Part shown: positions 37,728 through 49,341 of the stretch, piece after piece
Numbering within the stretch: position 1 is the stretch's first letter
Layout of the letters: each line of letters begins with the position of its first letter
DNA from: Tetradesmus obliquus
Lineage: Eukaryota; Chlorophyta; Chlorophyceae; Sphaeropleales; Scenedesmaceae
Length of the DNA: 64,000 bases
Assembly (NCBI GenBank): GCA_030272155.1
Contig: CP126198.1
Coordinates: 2,046,001-2,110,000, forward strand
Reading direction: 5' to 3'
Position numbers and translations under genes: made by a program
The notes under the pieces: model-generated
Databases searched by the model: none
Told to the model about the DNA's origin: nothing
What the model saw: the letters and a program-made list of their open reading frames with translations, nothing else

Positions 37728-38057
37728 GCTGCCTCGTGCTGGTTTCGGTCGTTGCACTCGCTGTCTGTTTTCTTCTCTTCTTTTGACCAGATGTCAAAAA
37801 GCACGTGCAGCTGCAAAGTAAGGTGATTATTCAGTTTGTTCATCTATCACCCAAGAAAGCAGGATAATATAGCTTTGGAAGGCTGTCACTTGGGGTTGAC
37901 CCGTTCGGCTGAGCCCGCTTGCTTTGTCGCAATGGCCGTTTTGATTTCGACGTTGTTTTAACTCTCTTGCTTCAATCACTTTAGCTGCTGTTACGACATT
38001 GAGCGAGGACTGCCGGCGCGAGATCACCGTGCTTCCCTCTATCCTTCTGCAGGCATC
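37728..38057. promoter_or_regulatory. shared intergenic region of two divergent genes
   Basis: Only about 330 bp separate the ATG of the SSNA1 gene (-) from the ATG of the SR-factor gene (+). Both 5' UTRs and both core promoters must fit here or within the first introns. No clear TATA box or known element could be assigned. Confidence 0.55.
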
Positions 38058-40956
38058 ATGAGCTACTATAGAGAGCGTGATCGTGTGGATAAGGGCTTTT
38101 ACAGGGAGCGCCCTGAGCGCCGTGTCTCCATCATGGTCAGGAACCTGCCAAAAAGCATCAGGTGGGTGCAGGTGTTCATGTCTGTAAGCTATGACGTATA
38201 TCAAGCAGCAGATGTTGCATACTCATATGCATTTATCTTCTTGGATCACCTCCCAACACGCTTGTGCGGCCTGATCTGTGCTACCACCCTTCACATTGCT
38301 GCTGTGGCTTGTGCTGCTGCACCACTGCCCAGCTTGGTCACTGACATATGGCATGTCTGCTTGTTTCATCTCTCGTTATGCAGCCCTGATGACCTGAAGT
38401 ATTATGCAGGTACGCCAGCTGCGGCGCACGCTCTGCACAGCAGCTTTAAGACTGTCTGCGGCTGAGCCATTGGCGTGGTAACATCAGGCCTGCATGCTTG
38501 AGTATTGCTGCCCCGCATGATGCTGAGATCTGTTGCTGCCATGCTTGCAGAGAAGTATGGGCCAGTCAAGGATGTGTATCTGCCCAAGGATTTCTACACA
38601 GGGTAAGCAGCAGCACAATTGTGGATTTTGGTCGTCAGGCAAGAGTGTGACACTGCTGGCCTGCAGCAAGTCGTCGTGCATCTTGCAAGGAATGCACGTT
38701 GTGTGATGGTTGCCTAGGCACGCTGCCTCCCCCACGCAGCCTCGCGCAGTGCACCAACGCATCACGGCAGCATACACGCATGCCACAGCTGCTGCTGCTG
38801 CTCCGCCTCTCGTTTCGCTGCATGTTGTTGCCTTGCCTGCAGGGACCCTCGTGGGATTGGCTTTGTTGAGTTCCAAGATGAGCGGGATGCAGCAGATGCT
38901 GTGCGGGGCCTGGACGGCATGATGCTGGGCGGACGCGAGGTGCGCAACAGCCCAAGCAGCAGCGAAACGCCATGCAGCACTTGCAGCAGAAGCACTTGCG
39001 CATCAGTGGCAGCGGCAGCAGCACATCCAAGTGCAGCTCAGCAGCAGCAAGTGGTATGGCAAGAGCTTTGGGAGCAACAGCAGGACACAGGAGTGGCTGT
39101 GGTGGGATGGGCGTAGTAGCGGGCACACCACTTCCAGCAGCACGGGCAGGAGCAGCAGCGGTGGCAGCTTGTACCAGGGTGAGCTCAGGATTTAATGGCA
39201 GCTGTGGCAGGGAGACCACATCCAGAGGCTAGAGCACCAGAACATGGCTGCAGCAGTCGCACTGATGCACTGTGGTTTTTTCAGCGATGTGTCATCGTGT
39301 GTGTGCAGATCAACTCCAACTTTGCCCTGCAGGGCCGCAAGCGGCCAGACGACTTCAGGCGTGGTAAGTTACATGCTGAGGCTGGCAAGGCAGTTTGTGC
39401 TTTCAGCTGCCAGGAAGCCCTGCCAGCAGCGGCAGCAGCAAGGACGGCACCCTCCTTGTGCAGTGCATGTGCCATAGACTGCTGTACATATGCTCAGCAC
39501 ATGCATGTTCGAAGCTGTGACAGAACTCTGCTTTAATGCTGTTGGTGGTACCAGGTGATGCAGTGCACATTGCAAACGTTTCGCTTCGCACACACTGTGC
39601 ATTTACATCTGCTGCACTGACCGTGCGCTTCCGGCTGCTGCTGGTGCTGTGATAGGTGGCGGCGGCGGCGGCGGTGGTGGTTACGGACGTGACAGGGATC
39701 GTGGCGGGTATGGTGACAGGCGGGGCGGCTATGGTGACAGGGATCGCGGCTATGGTGGCGATCGTGACAGGGGGTATGAGTACAGGTGAGAGCTGACCAA
39801 ACGCTGCTTGCTATTTGCCAACAAGTTGCTCGCAAGCTGTCTAGCATGTTCCTGCATGTTCCTGCTGGCACTGATGTTTGCACTGCACTGGACTGTTGCT
39901 GCTGTGTTGCAGTGCGTTCAGTGTCGTCTTGTGTGTGAGGTGCATCGCAGCAGGTTGTGGTAGTGGCCTGGCGAAGGCTTCTGACCAGGCGCTCAGCAGC
40001 CACTGCCTGGGCCACAGCCCTCACTGCTTGCTGCTGCTTTGTGTGCTGCTGCTTTGTGTGCTGCTGCTTTTGTGCTGCTGCTTTATGTGCTGCTGCGTTG
40101 TGTGCTGCAGGGAGCGCGAGCGTGAGAGGGAGCGTGGCAGGGACCGCAGCCGCAGCAGGAGCCGCAGCCGCAGCGACAGGGGCCGCAGCCCGCCACGCGA
40201 CCGCAGCCCCAGCCGCAGCGTCAGCAGGGGCAGGGACAGGTCCCGCAGCCGCAGCAGGAGCGACAGGGGCCGCAGCGCGTCTCCTGCAAGGCGCGAGCGC
40301 AGGTGCGGCGGTCAAACTGATGACAGATCCGTGTGTTTTTTTATTTTATTTTTCGAAAAGCTGGCAGCAGCGTGGTGATGATACGGTTTGTATTGTGTTC
40401 AAAGCATGCCTGGGTCAACAGCAAGCTGTCATACAATGCTCTGCACGGGTGCTGCTAGACATGCGGCGCAACATCATGCTGTGAGGCATTACACCGACGC
40501 ACATCACCGTCACGCTGCGTGTTTTGTCCATGCAGCGCTGCGCCCAGGCGTGACGATGGCGCCAGGGACCCCAGCCGCAGCCGTAGCCGCAGCCCCACTC
40601 TGCTGCGCTGTTTGTTTATCTCCCTGCAGCGCTTCACCCAGGCGTGACAATGGCGCAGTTGGACATTCAATGCAACCATCAAAGTTTGTGCATAGTATTG
40701 ACGCACGACTCTGCCGCGCTGCCTGTTGTCCATGCAGCGCTTCACCCAGGCGTGACGATGGCGCAGTTAGACGTTTGATGCAACCATCAAAAGTTTGTGC
40801 ATGTTATTAGTGCACATTATTGATGCACACCTCTGCTGCGCTGCCTGTTGTTCTCTATGCAGCGCTTCGCCCAGGCGTGACGATGGAGCCAGGGACCCCA
40901 GCCGCAGCCGTAGCCGCAGCCCTGCCGGGGAGCGGGCCCGCTCGCCAGCAGAGTGA
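38058..40956 (+). CDS. SR splicing factor (SC35/SCL-like): RRM, Gly-rich, RS domain
   Basis: Eight exons keep phase from ATG 38058 to TGA 40954-40956: 38058-38161, 38384-38409, 38551-38602, 38843-38939, 39309-39363, 39656-39785, 40111-40302 and 40863-40956 (249 aa). One RRM spans about residues 22-98, with RNP2 (VSIMVRNLP) and RNP1 (RGIGFVEF). A glycine/arginine hinge ([21 protein letters not shown]) follows at about 107-150. An RS domain of SR and RD repeats ([20 protein letters not shown]) runs to the end, SPAE. Such proteins bind exonic enhancers and recruit the spliceosome in nuclear speckles. Exon 2 is only 26 nt. The terminal RS exon exists in four tandem copies, so alternative C-termini are possible. 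Confidence 0.9.
40533..40900 (+). repeat. four tandem copies of the SR-factor terminal exon start
   Basis: Acceptor-like GCAG followed by CGCTTCGCCCAGGCGTGACG or a near copy begins at about 40536, 40630, 40738 and 40863. Spacings are 94, 108 and 125 bp. The first and last copies keep the [11 protein letters not shown] coding block; the middle two diverge after about 20 nt. All four could accept the exon 7 donor in the same frame. Confidence 0.95.
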
Positions 40957-43180
40957 TCAGCTGCAAACTGCTGCAGACTGCTGCGCGGCTGTTTCGCCAG
41001 GCACAACCTTCGAAGGCAGAAGCCAGGTTGCAGCGCTGCTGCTGGCTGTTTGCGGCTGTCTCCTGGGCAATTGAGACCTAGTTTGCAGCAGCTGTCTGCG
41101 CAACAGCGTGCTTGCACAGGGGCTTGCTTGTGCAGCTGATCCTGCAGTTTGGAACGGTGGGCCGGGCTGGGGCAGGACCTGTTAGGGGCAGCAGTACCTG
41201 GCAGCATGTGCCAAGCATGTGCTGCGCCTTTGCACGTACATACTGCACACCTGCGGGTTGCCTTTGCACGCATCTGCATGTATGCCTGCATGCTTGCATG
41301 CATCAGCAGCTCTGCCAGTGCGTGTACACTGCCACAGGAGTAAGCCTGCCCTCCTGTGGCTCTGTTGCAGCGCTGCAGGTTCTCCTGATTGAAGGTATTG
41401 AGGAGAAGTTTGAGGATTGAAGGGGAGGGTGCGCAGCAATGCGGAGTGCTGTGAAGGTTGCAGTCATGAAGGACGAAGGCTCTTGGCCTGAAGGTTGAAG
41501 TGAAGGGTTGAAGTGTGTGCTTGAAGGTTTGAAGGGATGACGTGCTTGCCTGAAGGTTGAAGTGCATGCTTGAAGGTTGAAGTGAAGTGATGCATGAAGA
41601 GGAGGCTGGAAGGCGGAAGGCTGGTGATGGATTTGGCGCTGGCTTTGCGGGCATGACATTGTGCGATGTATGCTTTTGAGGTGGAGGCAGCTGCACCCGT
41701 GCAACTCGCGTTGCATGTGCTTGGAAGTGTAACAACTGATGCTGTACAGGACATGTCTGACCTAAAACGGCTGCGTCTGCATGCGGGTTCATCAAACCTT
41801 ATAGGGATTTGCCAATCTGCTCCTATGTACCCCTCACAGAGCACCTAGGCGCACAGCAGGGCTGCTGTGCCAGGCAAGCACACACAGCCGCTGGGAGCAG
41901 TGCGTGTGATCGCCAGCTTCAACAAGCTTGCTTCTCTTGTTGAACAGTTGCTGCCATGCGAGTGAACTGATGTGTTTGCAGAACAATGCTGTCATTGCAT
42001 GCTCAGCTGCACCTTACACTATGGCGTAATCACCGACTAAGGGATCAGGCAAGAACGGATCAGATCAGTTGGTGGCTTACACTTATGAGAATTGAGTTGA
42101 GCTCACACTCTCCTCAAGGCATACATATCAAGACATGCCTCGCTCAAGCGCCATTACTAATTAGTAAACGGCTGCCAATACAATGAAACGAAACTCCCAG
42201 TAGCGGGGTATGAGGGTAAGATGCCTGAACACTTAGCTCAGGATGGTGGTTTCAATACTCACATGGTGGCAAGACAACAGCCACACACTCCCTCAACTGG
42301 CTGACCACCACCTGCTGCAACCCCTGAGAAGGTAAAGCTCTTAAGAGTCTGCAAAATGGGGCACTGATACAACATACGCTTTCATCATGCTTGAGATTGA
42401 TGCTGCTGTCATCTCCATAGCAAGTAGTGTGCACACAATACTGCTGCCTGGTGACAAAAAAAGAACTTCAGTGCGTTGATCAATACATGGATGGAAGCCT
42501 GCTTCAAAGTGAGTGATCAAAGTGAGTGATGGCCAACCCCCTTGCCTTCAAATGCAGCTGCCTGTAAACACAGATAGGACACAAACAGCCGCTGGCAGAA
42601 GGCCTTGCAGCTGCCTCAGTGCTGCCACTATCAAAATTACGCAGACAATTGCGTGCAACAGGGACATGCCATGGCGATGCAGCAGCCACGCCCTGTGAGA
42701 TAGCAGCGAATCCATTCTCTCCATCATCGCTGCTTCAGCCGTCACCAGTAACAAGTGTTTTTCCGCAAACGTCCTGCAGCTGTATCACGCTGTGCGTTGT
42801 GCACTGTCGCAGCACGAGGAGCGCATGCGCATGCAGGCGTGCATAACCCATTACACTACAATACATGCAGCAAGAACACACCGACAATGAAGACACACAA
42901 ACACACACACTCCCCTGTTAACCAGCCACTGCCACCACCAGCCTGAAACCAAATGGCATTATCTATGTTTATGCATCGCACAGGGTCACAAGGTGCTTAT
43001 GGCATGCGATGCAGCACAGCACCTGAACCATATCCATAACCATGCAAACACCTCCGTGCAGCATGCCCAACATCACAACCGCAAACCCACCATGCTGCAC
43101 GAGTGACACCACCATGCAGCAACCCACCCACCACCATGCCCACCGCTTCTTCGCCGCAGCCAGCATCACCAGCCACCGCT
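40957..43180. other. intergenic region between convergent genes
   Basis: No exon is supported in about 2.2 kb between the 3' ends of the SR-factor gene and the hydrogenase gene. It holds a TTGAAGG-type minisatellite at 41450-41600. A TGTAA motif, the usual green-algal polyadenylation signal, lies on the minus strand near 42855 and could serve the hydrogenase, though that would imply a 3' UTR of over 300 nt. Confidence 0.5.
41450..41600. repeat. degenerate TGAAGGTTGAAG minisatellite
   Basis: Units of 12-25 bp based on TGAAGGTTGAAGTG are repeated about eight times with CGTGCTTGC spacers. Confidence 0.8.
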
Positions 43181-45879
43181 TCACTTCTCATCGGGCACGC
43201 CGCCGGCCACGTAGTGCGTGTGCAGCAGCTCGTGCGCCTTGTGGCCGTTGGGCTCGCCCAGGAACTTCTCATACAGCGCGCCAATCAGCGGGTTCTCGTG
43301 GCTGCGCCGGATCACCGCGCGTTCGTCCAGGTCGTACATGGCCGCCTGGCGCTTCTGCAGGATCTGCTTGTCCGCGCTGCGCGGCTGGCCGCCGCCGCCG
43401 ATGCAGCCGCCGGGGCAGGCCATGACCTCGATGAAGTCGTACTTGCTCTCGCCTGCAGCCAGCTGCTTGATGAGCTTCTTGGCGTTGCCGAGGCCGTTGG
43501 CGACCGCGATGTTGAGGGTGATGCCGGTGCCGTCTGCGCCTGCAAAGGCCTTGAAGGGGCTGGTGGGGCCTGGGGTGAGGTGCAGCGTGGACTCCTTGAT
43601 GCCCTCCAGGCCGCGCACGTCCTCAAAGACGATGCGGTCCAAAGGCTTCTGTGTGACCTGCGGTGCAGCAGAGGTGCGTGGAGATGCACAACACGGCAGC
43701 AGAAAGCGTCAACGTCTGGCACTGTCTAGGGCTAGTGCAGCAGGAGAGATTATTACGGGTGGCGGGTATGGTGAAAGGCAAGGCAGTAGATCAGCAGCAG
43801 CAGTATGCAGAAGTGCACGCTTCTGCAGATGGCGCCTCTATGCGAACCCAGCTCACATCCAACACAGGTGGGCGCAACTCTGCGCATGCCAGCACATGCT
43901 GCACTACTGCCAAATGCGCAAACTGCTGCTGCGATACAACCCACAGCTGCCGCCACACTGACACTCACCACTTCGTACACGGTGCGCAGCGCCGCCTCCA
44001 TCACGCCTCCAGTGGTGCCGAACAGCAGGCCGCCGCCGCTGCCCTCGCCGACGGGGTTGTCAAAGGGCGACTCCTGCAGGTCGTTCAGCTTGATACCGCG
44101 CTCCACAAAGATCTTGCCCAGCTCTGCAGTTGTCATAACGTGGTCCACGTCGCGCGCCAGCCCTGTGGTGTTGAACCACTCGCGGTCGGCCTCGCCCTGC
44201 TTGCGCACGCATGGCATCACGCTCACGTTGCAGATGTCCTCAGGCTTGGCGCCGGCCTCGGCAGCGAAGTAGTTCTTGATGACTGCGCCCAGCATCATCT
44301 GGGGCGACTTGCAGGAAGACAGGTAGGGGATGAGCTCGGGGTTGGACTTCTCCACCATGGCCACCCAGCCAGGGCAGCAGCTGGTGAACATGGGCAGCGG
44401 CTCCTCCTTGTTGGGGTGCTGCTCCAGGTGGTCCTGCAAGCAGCAAGCAGCAAGAGATGTGTTTGAAAACACCGTGGATGACATCAGACTGATTGTTGTC
44501 GACATCCCTGGTGTGGCTGGCGCTAGTGTGCAGCACTGTCAGCACAAGGAGACAGGGGAGCAAAGGGATGCATGCATGAATGCTGCTGCCTGCTGCAGGA
44601 TATGTGCTGCAGGATATGCATCCACCTGTCGCTGCAGCTACCGCCAGTAACTACAAGTGTGAGCTGTTGATGGCAACAGCAAAGTCCCTCATGGCATAAT
44701 GAACACAGCAGTACACCATCACCACTGACCTGAAGCCTGTGCAGTAGCTCTGTGCCCTCCTCCATGATGGTGAGGTCAGCACCAAACAGCGTGTCTGCAA
44801 GCAGCAGATGCACCAGCAGCAGCAGTAGATGAGTCACAGCAAAACAAATAACATGCATGGAACAGGAGCCAAACATAAACACAGAAAGCGGCTGCTCACC
44901 AGCCAAGCACCAAAACAGCACCAAGCACATGCACACGCTGGCAGCAGCTGGTTAGGCCACATGCATGAGACGCACGCATGAACAAACCACATGATACAGC
45001 GCTCACTGTTGTTGACTAGCCCACTCCGGACGCTAAAAAACAGTGTAAGACGTCCAGCTGGATATCCCAGGCCCAAAGGATCAACATCAACTAGCACAAG
45101 CTGCTCTGGACTGCTGCAGCACTAAACACTGTGTAACTCACCAAACACATAATCAAAGCCCAGCATGCGCAGGCCGGTCACCATCTGGCCAACTGTCACA
45201 TCCCCAGGGTTGAGTCCCATGGTCTCTGCAATAGCCACGCGCACTGCTGGTGCGATCTGGGCGATCATCACCTTGCGCTGCTCCTTAGGCTTGGCTGCAG
45301 GACAGCAGAAGCACAGCAGCAGTATGTGTCAGCCCACATGCTGCTGCTTGAACACGGCAAGCTGCTGCAAACCTGCCCACAAATGACCCACACGAGCCCT
45401 GCTTCTTGGCACTTGATTCCGGATGTCAGCATGCACAGAGAGCAGTTGCGGACACCTGACTTCCAATGTCACGCAGCTCACCTAGCTCATCCAGAGTCTG
45501 CTGCCAGTGCGGGGCCTTGGGCGCGGGAGCTGGTGGGCAATCACATTCTGCTGTTGGGCCAGCTGCCCGCACAACAAGGCGCCTGCGCTCTGCAGCGGCA
45601 AGAAGCAACGTGGAGGGTCCGGGGTCAACAGGCGCCAAGGCAAGCACGTGGCGCACCACAGCTCCACGAGAGCAATATAGTACATATTATTGCTCCGAGC
45701 AACCCAAAATAGGCCGGCATGCACTGCCCGAAACAGCCCTAGCTGCCCTTCAGAAGAAGCGCACCTGCTGCCACCACAGCCCGCCTGTTCACTGGCGGGC
45801 GGACAGAAACAGCATACCGAACCTCCCGGTTGCCACTCAGGCATACCGAGCGCTGCTTGAGAAGCAATCCGCTCGCCAT
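43181..45879 (-). CDS. HydA: [FeFe]-hydrogenase, chloroplast
   Basis: Six exons join in phase from ATG 45879 to TGA 43181: 45879-45765, 45550-45482, 45294-45142, 44794-44730, 44433-43969 and 43657-43181 (447 aa, the usual length of green-algal HydA). The enzyme reduces protons to H2 with ferredoxin electrons in anoxic chloroplasts. All H-cluster motifs are intact: FTSCCPGW (Cys153/154, the second being the proton-relay position), MPCVRKQGEADR (Cys209) and EVMACPGGCIGGGGQP (Cys370, Cys374). No N-terminal ferredoxin-like cluster domain is present, as expected for chlorophyte enzymes. The N-terminus (MASGLLLKQRSVCLSGNREV, then basic SVRPPVNRRAVVAA) looks like a chloroplast transit peptide. The PAPKAPHWQQTLDEL block after it is very like the Scenedesmus obliquus protein as I remember it. 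HydE/F/G maturases are not in the window. Confidence 0.96.
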
Positions 45880-47453
45880 CACGTTTGGGTCGCAGCTACT
45901 CCGACACTGTCGGTCTAGGGTGATTTCGTTAGGGTAAAGGTAGTCTCGTTGCAGCTATGAAGTATCTCTAACGCTCTGTTGTGCACGGGTACTCCCACAG
46001 CAGGGAATATGTAGGCCCAAGGCGCACGTAGAGGGCGCTTGTCAGTGACAAACGTAATCACCTGGTGATCGTTGACCTGTCGATGCACTCCTTTGATGAT
46101 CATGATGTTTTGCTGTCAATCGAAACGGGTAAACATTTCTTGGACGTGCGCCCACAACAGTGTGGATCCCTTATGCAAAATCACCTCGCTACTCGCAGCT
46201 CCGGAGGTGTATTTCTGTTTCATCTAAAACAATCTTACAGTATCGAGCGCTGAATGGCGCCCTTACACCGTCCCTGGCAGTTTTCCCGCCACTTAAGGGC
46301 ATGCTGCTCGGAGCCGGTTGGGGCTGCGTAAGCTTACAGCGCAGTTCTGTTCGGACGGCATGGAGGACCGCTTGATCAGAAGCACATATATCACAGTAAC
46401 CATGCGGGGATGAAGCTGACAGCGCTGTACTGCCTTGGCTTCAAACCGCAATGGCCAGCTGCCAGCACACCAGTGGTGTCACACCTTCAAGTTGAACACC
46501 TGGAGGCTGTGTTGCCTGAAGCAGAGCAAGCAGGAACCGCACAACACCGACTTTGCATGCATCGGCGGCTGCAGATGCGCGATGTTGCAAGGTTGTGGCC
46601 ATGGCTTATCTCGTGGTTGCTAGCAGCCGCTGCTAAAGTTTGGCAAACTTTGGCACGGTGCTGTCGAACGCCCTGACATCGTCCAATCCAATCATTCCCG
46701 TGGATCCCAGCACAAGGTTCTGCAGCCGATATTGCTCGTGGGCCTTGCATGGGCGTCACAATTGTGACAATTGCAACGAATACCAGTCGGCTTCTGGAAT
46801 GTTGTACACCAGCTACAATGCAAGCTGCCAGTGCGCAGCTTGACTGCACTGCTGAGCGATGATCAGCTGCAGCAGCATCTTCTGTATGAGCATGCCCTGC
46901 AGTTGCGCCCCTGGTTGCTCACCCTGTAGAGCCACGAGTGCATTTTTCCAGAAAGGCAGGGTGGAGCTGAAGGGTTTAGGCCTGAAGAATTTTCCATGAG
47001 CTGAAGGTGAGCTCAATCTAATCGTGTGTATGGATTGTTCTAGAACAGCAACAGCAACAGCAACATGTGATGAAGTGTAATGTAATGCAACTTGACAAGG
47101 GCGATGTGTCATGGTGTCCTGGCGTTGATGCTATGGCGTTGATGCTATGGCTTGATGAGTAACATGATGATGATGATGATGGTGTCCTACCTGGAAGCCT
47201 TGAAACACGCTTTCTGTATCTGGCTGCTGCTGCAATGTCTGGGCGTGTACCGCCTGTGCCAAGGGTGTGCGGGCCTGCACGGCGCATTGCGCACGTGTAT
47301 GGCTGGTGCTCCATTTCACCTTGCTCCTGTCCTGCTGCTCCTGCGCCTCATCATCATCTGTTACCATTTCAGCCATAGCAGCCATCGCCATCTGCCCCGC
47401 GCCCCACAGGAGCGGCTGAAAGAACAGGAGCAGGGGAAGGGCTGCTCCTGCCC

Positions 47454-47502
<49 letters not shown>

Positions 47503-48669
47503 GTCGGCGGCGGCGGCGGCGGCAGCGGCAGCGGCAGCGGCAGTGGCAGCATGCGCGGGCGCTTTGCGCTGGGTAGGCAGTCTGGCTGTTGCACATTGTA
47601 GCAACGCCGCTGGCGCATTTTGTCAGCAACTGCAGGAGATGGCCTTGCCATGGCGCAGTCATGTTGACATGCACGGTTGGCCCAACCGTTCAGAGTCTGA
47701 ACCAGACCACGCTAGTGCAGTGCTGCTGCCCTTTGAGTATCATTGTGTACTGCTCAGACTAGTCAATGGCTGTCCCAAGGCTGGCGTGCTACCTGAGAAT
47801 ATCTCATGGTGTCGTCGACACAGAAAACCGTTGCTGAGCCAACAGGCAGCCGGAGCGTCTGGCAGGGTAAGTCATGCATGGCTTGTAAAGATGGACAGTC
47901 TAGCATGAGAAATGCAAAGCTGCGTACCTTCAAACATTGCTTGTCCAGGAGACCCCCCGCCCAAGGTTCCTCGGCGCTCCAAGTGGGCTGTCCACTTGCT
48001 TGTGTTATTTCTGGCAGAACCCTAGTGTGACCCACCACGTCACTGACGGTGAGCCACTAATACAAGCTGGGCGCCACAAGCCATGGCCTTATACGGTGCT
48101 GTGGTTGTGAGTGCAATTGTGGGGGTATGCTATGAGCTATGCAGTGCTGCTGGTTGCCACGTTGTTGGTCAGCAGGGGCTGGGGCAAATTACAACCAACA
48201 AACAGCAGCTTATCATGCGCTTAAGCATTACAACTGCAGGACGGGGCTGTTGAATGTCTTCTGTTAGAACCGCTGACGTGTGGATTGCTCCAGAAAAGGT
48301 GTGACACGCTCTCTGTCGGCAACGGCCGTGCACCAGTGCTGCTGCTCATCGAAACCCTTCCGATCGTAGGCCCACGCGTTGTTTGGCAGCACAACGAACA
48401 ACACCGTCACCTTCGAGTCTGGTGCTTCAATATGGGTAAGACTAGGCGAGGGAAGGAGTGCTGTCCAGCAGTAAGAGAAGCAGTACAACCTGACCAGATG
48501 CTGATACGCTGCCTGGTTCCTCATGCCTGGTTGATCTATCCTGCATCAATTCAGAAAACAGTACTGGAAACCAAGGCTTTTTTTTCTTTATTCAGGCGTC
48601 AGCAATACTGCCAATGAGCCGCAACTTTACACACAACAAAACGCCTGCCACGTCTGCACACTTTTGCAG
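45880..48669. other. intergenic region, hydrogenase promoter side and upstream of the PIN-nuclease gene
   Basis: About 2.8 kb without a convincing exon. The first few hundred bases should contain the hydrogenase promoter; no anaerobic-response element could be recognised with confidence. A (CTG)n/(GGC)n block lies at 47457-47552. Fragments similar to sequences at 27287 and 63246 occur near 47125 and 47908. The missing first exon(s) of the PIN-nuclease gene may be in the right part. Confidence 0.5.
47457..47552. repeat. (CTG)n followed by (GGC)n and GGCAGC repeats
   Basis: About 15 uninterrupted CTG units are followed by GGC and GGCAGC runs. The tract is open in several frames (poly-Ala, poly-Cys, poly-Gln), so open frames here are not evidence for a gene. 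Confidence 0.9.
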
Positions 48670-49304
48670 GTGCCTGCTTGCCCAGACGAGCATATGCTGA
48701 GGGGCTGCAGATACACAGCCACAGGCACGCAGCTGCAGCTGCAGCAACTTGCTGCCAAGCTGATAGACCAAGCGCTGGGGCCAGCAGCCATTGAAGCAGA
48801 CGCTGATGTCAAGCAGTGGTGCTACTTGAATGAGCAGGTGTGTTGCTGCACTTTCATGGGTAGACAGAACCTTCAGATGTTGCTGGTGTCCATTGCATAT
48901 GTTGGACCTGCTTGTTTGGAGGTGCGTTAGCTGAGATCTAGTTGCTGCCTGGGGCGGCAGCAGCTGTCCTGCAAGCACTGAACAGCACAAGAAGCGGTGA
49001 GCTTATGTTTGCGCCGCTGCACTGCTCGCTGTCAACTTGCAGGACGAGCAGTTTGGGCCCTTCAGCGGCAGGCAGCTGGGCAGGTTCAATGCCAGTGGCG
49101 TGTGGCAGCAGGACTTTCCAATCTGCCACGCCCCTGCTGCAGTATGGCTGCCAATCTGGCTCGTCCTTGTGCTGCTGGGATTGCCAGCAGCAGCACCAGC
49201 TAGGCAGGCCACAGCAGCAACAGATGCACCGCCCCCCAATGGACAGCAGTCTTCTGGGGGACGAGCAACAGCAGGTGCCAGCAGGCACAGCACAGGCGCG
49301 GCTG

Positions 49305-49341
<37 letters not shown>

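Noticed and set aside
40767..41795. 342-codon minus-strand open frame near the SR-factor 3' end
   Set aside because: It runs antisense through the repeated RS exon and a TTGAAGG minisatellite. Composition follows the repeats and no family motif is visible.
43663..44466. 267-codon plus-strand frame over the hydrogenase
   Set aside because: It is antisense to the longest HydA exon, whose minus-strand reading has the H-cluster motifs.
47131..47604. Ala- and His-rich minus-strand protein near 47.4 kb
   Set aside because: It is made almost entirely of CTG, GGC and ATG microsatellites; all frames are open and no splice-compatible neighbours were found.
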